Source: Candidatus Sulfotelmatobacter sp.
GTDB taxonomy: Bacteria; Acidobacteriota; Terriglobia; Terriglobales; Acidobacteriaceae
NCBI GenBank assembly: GCA_030045935.1
Contig: JASIEN010000764.1
Span: 1-5,842 of the forward strand
Direction of reading: 5' to 3'
DNA length: 5,842 nucleotides
Both the position numbers and the translations under genes were made by a program. The notes beneath the pieces were generated by a model. The model was not told the origin of the DNA, ran no database searches, and saw only the letters and a program-made list of their open reading frames with translations. Shown piece by piece: positions 4,857 to 5,842 of this stretch (its first letter is position 1; each line of letters opens with the position of its first letter).

Positions 4857-5842
4857 CTACTGCACTGTGACGGAGGCCTGCGCTCCATTGACGGTAATGG
4901 GCTGCAGGCCGGGATCACGGGCTCCTCCACGTGTAATGGTCAGCGGTGTCTGGCCACTGGCCTTGGCCTGGAACGTCAATGTGACCACGGCGCCCTGGCC
5001 GGAAACTCCCCCGGCGCCGGGGGGCCGCGTGGCCGTAATCTGCAATCCCTTGTCGTCCTGGCGATGTACTAAGGCAACGGCCTGGCCATCCTGCGAGAGA
5101 AAGCCGCCATTTGAGATGTTCACCAGGTCCAGAAGTTTGTCGTCATAATTCAACTGCACCGGCACCGAGTACACGTTCTGGGCGCTCGAGATCATGAGGT
5201 TCACCGTGAACGTGCTGCCCTTGGTAGTCGTAATCTGACTGGGGTCGAAAAGGAAACTCGCCGGTCCTTGCGGCGCCAGATTCACAGCCTGCCCGCTGAC
5301 AGGCTGAATCATCGGTGGCTGCTGGGCAGGAGGCTGATTCTGCGCCGGCGGTTGCGGGGCCGGGGTGCTCGCGGGGGCAGGGTTCGGTGCAGTCTGCGGC
5401 GTGTGGTTCGTGTAATGCAGCTGAATGGCATTCGCAGTACCGATTTCAATCGGCCGCTGATTCGCAGCCGTCACATCAACGGCACGGACAATGTGCGGCG
5501 TGATGGCAAAAACGGTCTCATCCTGCTCGTGATCTTTCGTCTCCTGTCCGAACAAATACCTGATGAGCGGAATCTGCGCCAGGCCGGGAATGCCCGCCAG
5601 GGAGCGGGTCTGGGAATCATCCATGATTCCGCCAATCAGGCTGGGCTCGCCGTCGCGCAGGCGAATTTCATGCTCCACTTTTTTCTGGCCGATGATGGGT
5701 TGGCTGATGCCGCCGATGCTCGACTGGCCCACTACGGAAGAAATCTCCATCACGATCTTCAACGTGATGTCGCGGTCGGCATGCACGTGGGGAGTCACGT
5801 CGATGTTCACGCCAACGTCGAGATACTGAAACTGCGTGTTGA
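4857..5842 (-). CDS. Secretin (GspD/PilQ family) with C-terminal cohesin-like domain, C-terminal 327 residues (start beyond right edge)
   Basis: Secretins form multimeric outer-membrane channels for type II secretion or type IV pili. The fragment starts inside the conserved core: FQYLDVGVNIDVTPHVHADRD (4-24) matches the secretin DVGVxLxVTP segment. SQPIIGQKKVEHEIRLRDGEP and SLIGGIMDDSQ follow, then LAGIPGLAQIPLIRYLFG (81-98), equivalent to the IPxLxxIPxxGxLF motif, and ETVFAITPHIVR (108-119), which closes the barrel domain. A linker rich in Pro, Gln and Ala covers about 145-180. Residues 183-327 look like a cohesin-type beta sandwich (FDPSQ..TTKGSTFTVNLMISSAQNVYSVPVQLNYD, 198-233; then VTLTFQAKASG and ITVNGAQASVTVQ at the end). 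The frame is open to the edge, and an internal GTG at 5810 is not the start because secretin sequence continues upstream of it. Two pseudopilin genes follow on the same strand. Secretin identity is firm; the cohesin assignment is by pattern and somewhat less certain. Confidence 0.93.
   Translation of the reverse strand, partial: NTQFQYLDVGVNIDVTPHVHADRDITLKIVMEISSVVGQSSIGGISQPIIGQKKVEHEIRLRDGEPSLIGGIMDDSQTRSLAGIPGLAQIPLIRYLFGQETKDHEQDETVFAITPHIVRAVDVTAANQRPIEIGTANAIQLHYTNHTPQTAPNPAPASTPAPQPPAQNQPPAQQPPMIQPVSGQAVNLAPQGPASFLFDPSQITTTKGSTFTVNLMISSAQNVYSVPVQLNYDDKLLDLVNISNGGFLSQDGQAVALVHRQDDKGLQITATRPPGAGGVSGQGAVVTLTFQAKASGQTPLTITRGGARDPGLQPITVNGAQASVTVQ

Noticed and set aside
4636..5148. Open frame of 170 codons on the plus strand
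   Set aside because: It is antisense to the first pseudopilin and the cohesin-like tail of the secretin, with no supporting start signal or domain.
5315..5400. Pro/Gln/Ala-coding low-complexity DNA considered as a tandem repeat
   Set aside because: It encodes the interdomain linker of the secretin; the nucleotide units are irregular, with no true tandem period.

Overview
The window looks like chromosomal DNA from a moderately GC-rich Gram-negative bacterium. Acidobacteriota (Terriglobia, Koribacter-like) is my best guess. This rests on three things: a secretin whose C-terminus carries a proline-rich linker and a cohesin-like domain, GspG-type pseudopilins encoded directly behind it, and intergenic palindromes with a CTAAAG core that I associate with acidobacterial genomes. 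The taxonomic call is inference. No rRNA, tRNA, CRISPR array, insertion sequence or phage gene is visible.

Left part (1-2204, minus strand): two histidine-utilisation genes. hutU (urocanate hydratase, complete, 558 aa) is followed after 36 bp by hutI (imidazolonepropionase), which runs off the left edge. They encode consecutive steps of histidine degradation: urocanate to imidazolonepropionate, then to N-formimino-L-glutamate. They are probably co-transcribed. Positions 2205-2490 form a 286-bp divergent intergenic region holding the hutU leader, with two short perfect inverted repeats, and the upstream region of the next gene.

Middle (2491-3678, plus strand): one gene for an unrecognised exported protein of 395 aa. 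It has a signal peptide, 12 cysteines after the predicted signal peptide, a glycine-rich hydrophobic stretch and a helical C-terminus. It starts behind a strong ribosome binding site. It converges on the pseudopilin genes across a 68-bp gap.

Right part (3747-5842, minus strand): a secretion or pilus-type locus read right to left. First comes the C-terminal part of a secretin with a cohesin-like tail (start beyond the right edge). After 75 bp comes a 156-aa GspG-like pseudopilin, and after a further 159 bp a paralogous 134-aa pseudopilin. The 159-bp gap carries two REP-like palindromes. Together these would supply an outer-membrane channel and pseudopilus subunits. The ATPase, platform protein and prepilin peptidase are not in the window.

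Most of the window is ordinary. The points most worth a second look are the secretin-cohesin fusion, the palindrome pair inside the pseudopilin operon, and the orphan cysteine-rich exported protein.
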